From positions 1-6,666 of the forward strand of contig CALQPL010000059.1 of assembly GCA_943332445.1 (NCBI GenBank): 6,666 bases of DNA. The letters run 5' to 3'. Shown here piece by piece: positions 6,393 through 6,666 of this stretch. A program made the translations under genes and the position numbers. The notes beneath the pieces are model-generated. The model did not search any database and was not told the DNA's origin. It saw only the letters and a list, made by a program, of their open reading frames with translations. Source of the stretch: Bifidobacterium breve (GTDB lineage Bacteria; Actinomycetota; Actinomycetes; UBA12327). The number at the start of each line of letters is the position of its first letter. Position 1 is the first letter of the stretch.

Positions 6393-6666
6393 ATGCGCCC
6401 GCACATTGAAATCATTGATCAACAGGATTACCTATGGCATATGGCGGAGTTCCTGCATGGTGAGGGTCAAGCTCGGCAACGCAATCTGTCCTACGACGAA
6501 GAGGACGGCTCGTGTTCGGCGCGCGTGGAATTCTTGACTGACTGGGGCCGACCCGGCGGCGTACATCACGCTGAAACAGAGTGGTACGTACTCGAGGGCC
6601 ATGTGCAATTAGGAGACCGCACCTTGGTGGCTGGGGACTACTGGATGGCGCCCACCGGCGTTTACA
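6393..6666 (+). CDS. Cupin-domain protein, 5' part only
   Basis: The first 91 codons of a gene cut by the right edge, starting MRPHIEIIDQQDYLWHM. A beta-rich stretch with GGVHHAETEWYVLEG (residues 55-69), then VQLGDRTLVAGDYWMAP (71-87), is the two-part signature of a small cupin. His58/His59 and Glu63 are likely metal ligands. The Glu-to-Gly spacing is one residue shorter than in the textbook cupin motif, so the exact ligands are uncertain. Cupins include dioxygenases, isomerases and sugar- or metal-sensing proteins, so the reaction cannot be named. The gene follows the dabBA fusion after 11 bases with a shared stop/Shine-Dalgarno base and no terminator, so it is almost certainly in the same operon. 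A role linked to carbon or metal handling is a guess from position only. Confidence 0.8.
   Translation, partial: MRPHIEIIDQQDYLWHMAEFLHGEGQARQRNLSYDEEDGSCSARVEFLTDWGRPGGVHHAETEWYVLEGHVQLGDRTLVAGDYWMAPTGVY

Overview
The window looks like chromosomal DNA of a moderately GC-rich actinobacterium. The evidence is a short winged-helix regulator of a type common in Actinobacteria, a main promoter that seems to drive a leaderless mRNA, and a 266-residue TspO-like membrane protein. Nothing in the sequence fixes genus or species. I see no insertion sequence, tRNA, rRNA or CRISPR array.

Left part (1-1016, minus strand): the 5' end of a small ferredoxin-fold-like protein gene (MIase/YciI-like, cut by the window edge). 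Upstream of it, on the same strand, is a chloramphenicol-phosphotransferase-like P-loop kinase. Middle (1231-2031, plus): an extended TspO/MBR-like membrane protein, convergent with a short winged-helix regulator (2059-2379, minus).

Right part (2415-6666): the main interest. One 1302-codon plus-strand gene encodes an N-terminal NuoL-like proton-channel module (DabB/MpsA type) joined in frame to a complete C-terminal DabA/MpsB (DUF2309) module with an intact zinc-site signature, Cys815-x-Asp817 and His970...Cys985. In the characterised DAB inorganic-carbon pumps these are two separate subunits; here they form one polypeptide. Its promoter region holds a consensus -35 box, a -10 box seven bases from the ATG (leaderless), an inverted repeat filling the spacer, and a 12-bp perfect palindrome just upstream. 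This region is shared with the divergent regulator. A cupin gene starts 11 bases after the fusion gene, with its Shine-Dalgarno sequence touching the fusion's stop codon, and runs off the window.

Working model (inference): the winged-helix protein controls a leaderless dabBA-cupin operon that uses the ion gradient to drive CO2 hydration to bicarbonate inside the cell. No RuBisCO or carboxysome gene is visible, so the role may be bicarbonate supply for carboxylases in a heterotroph.
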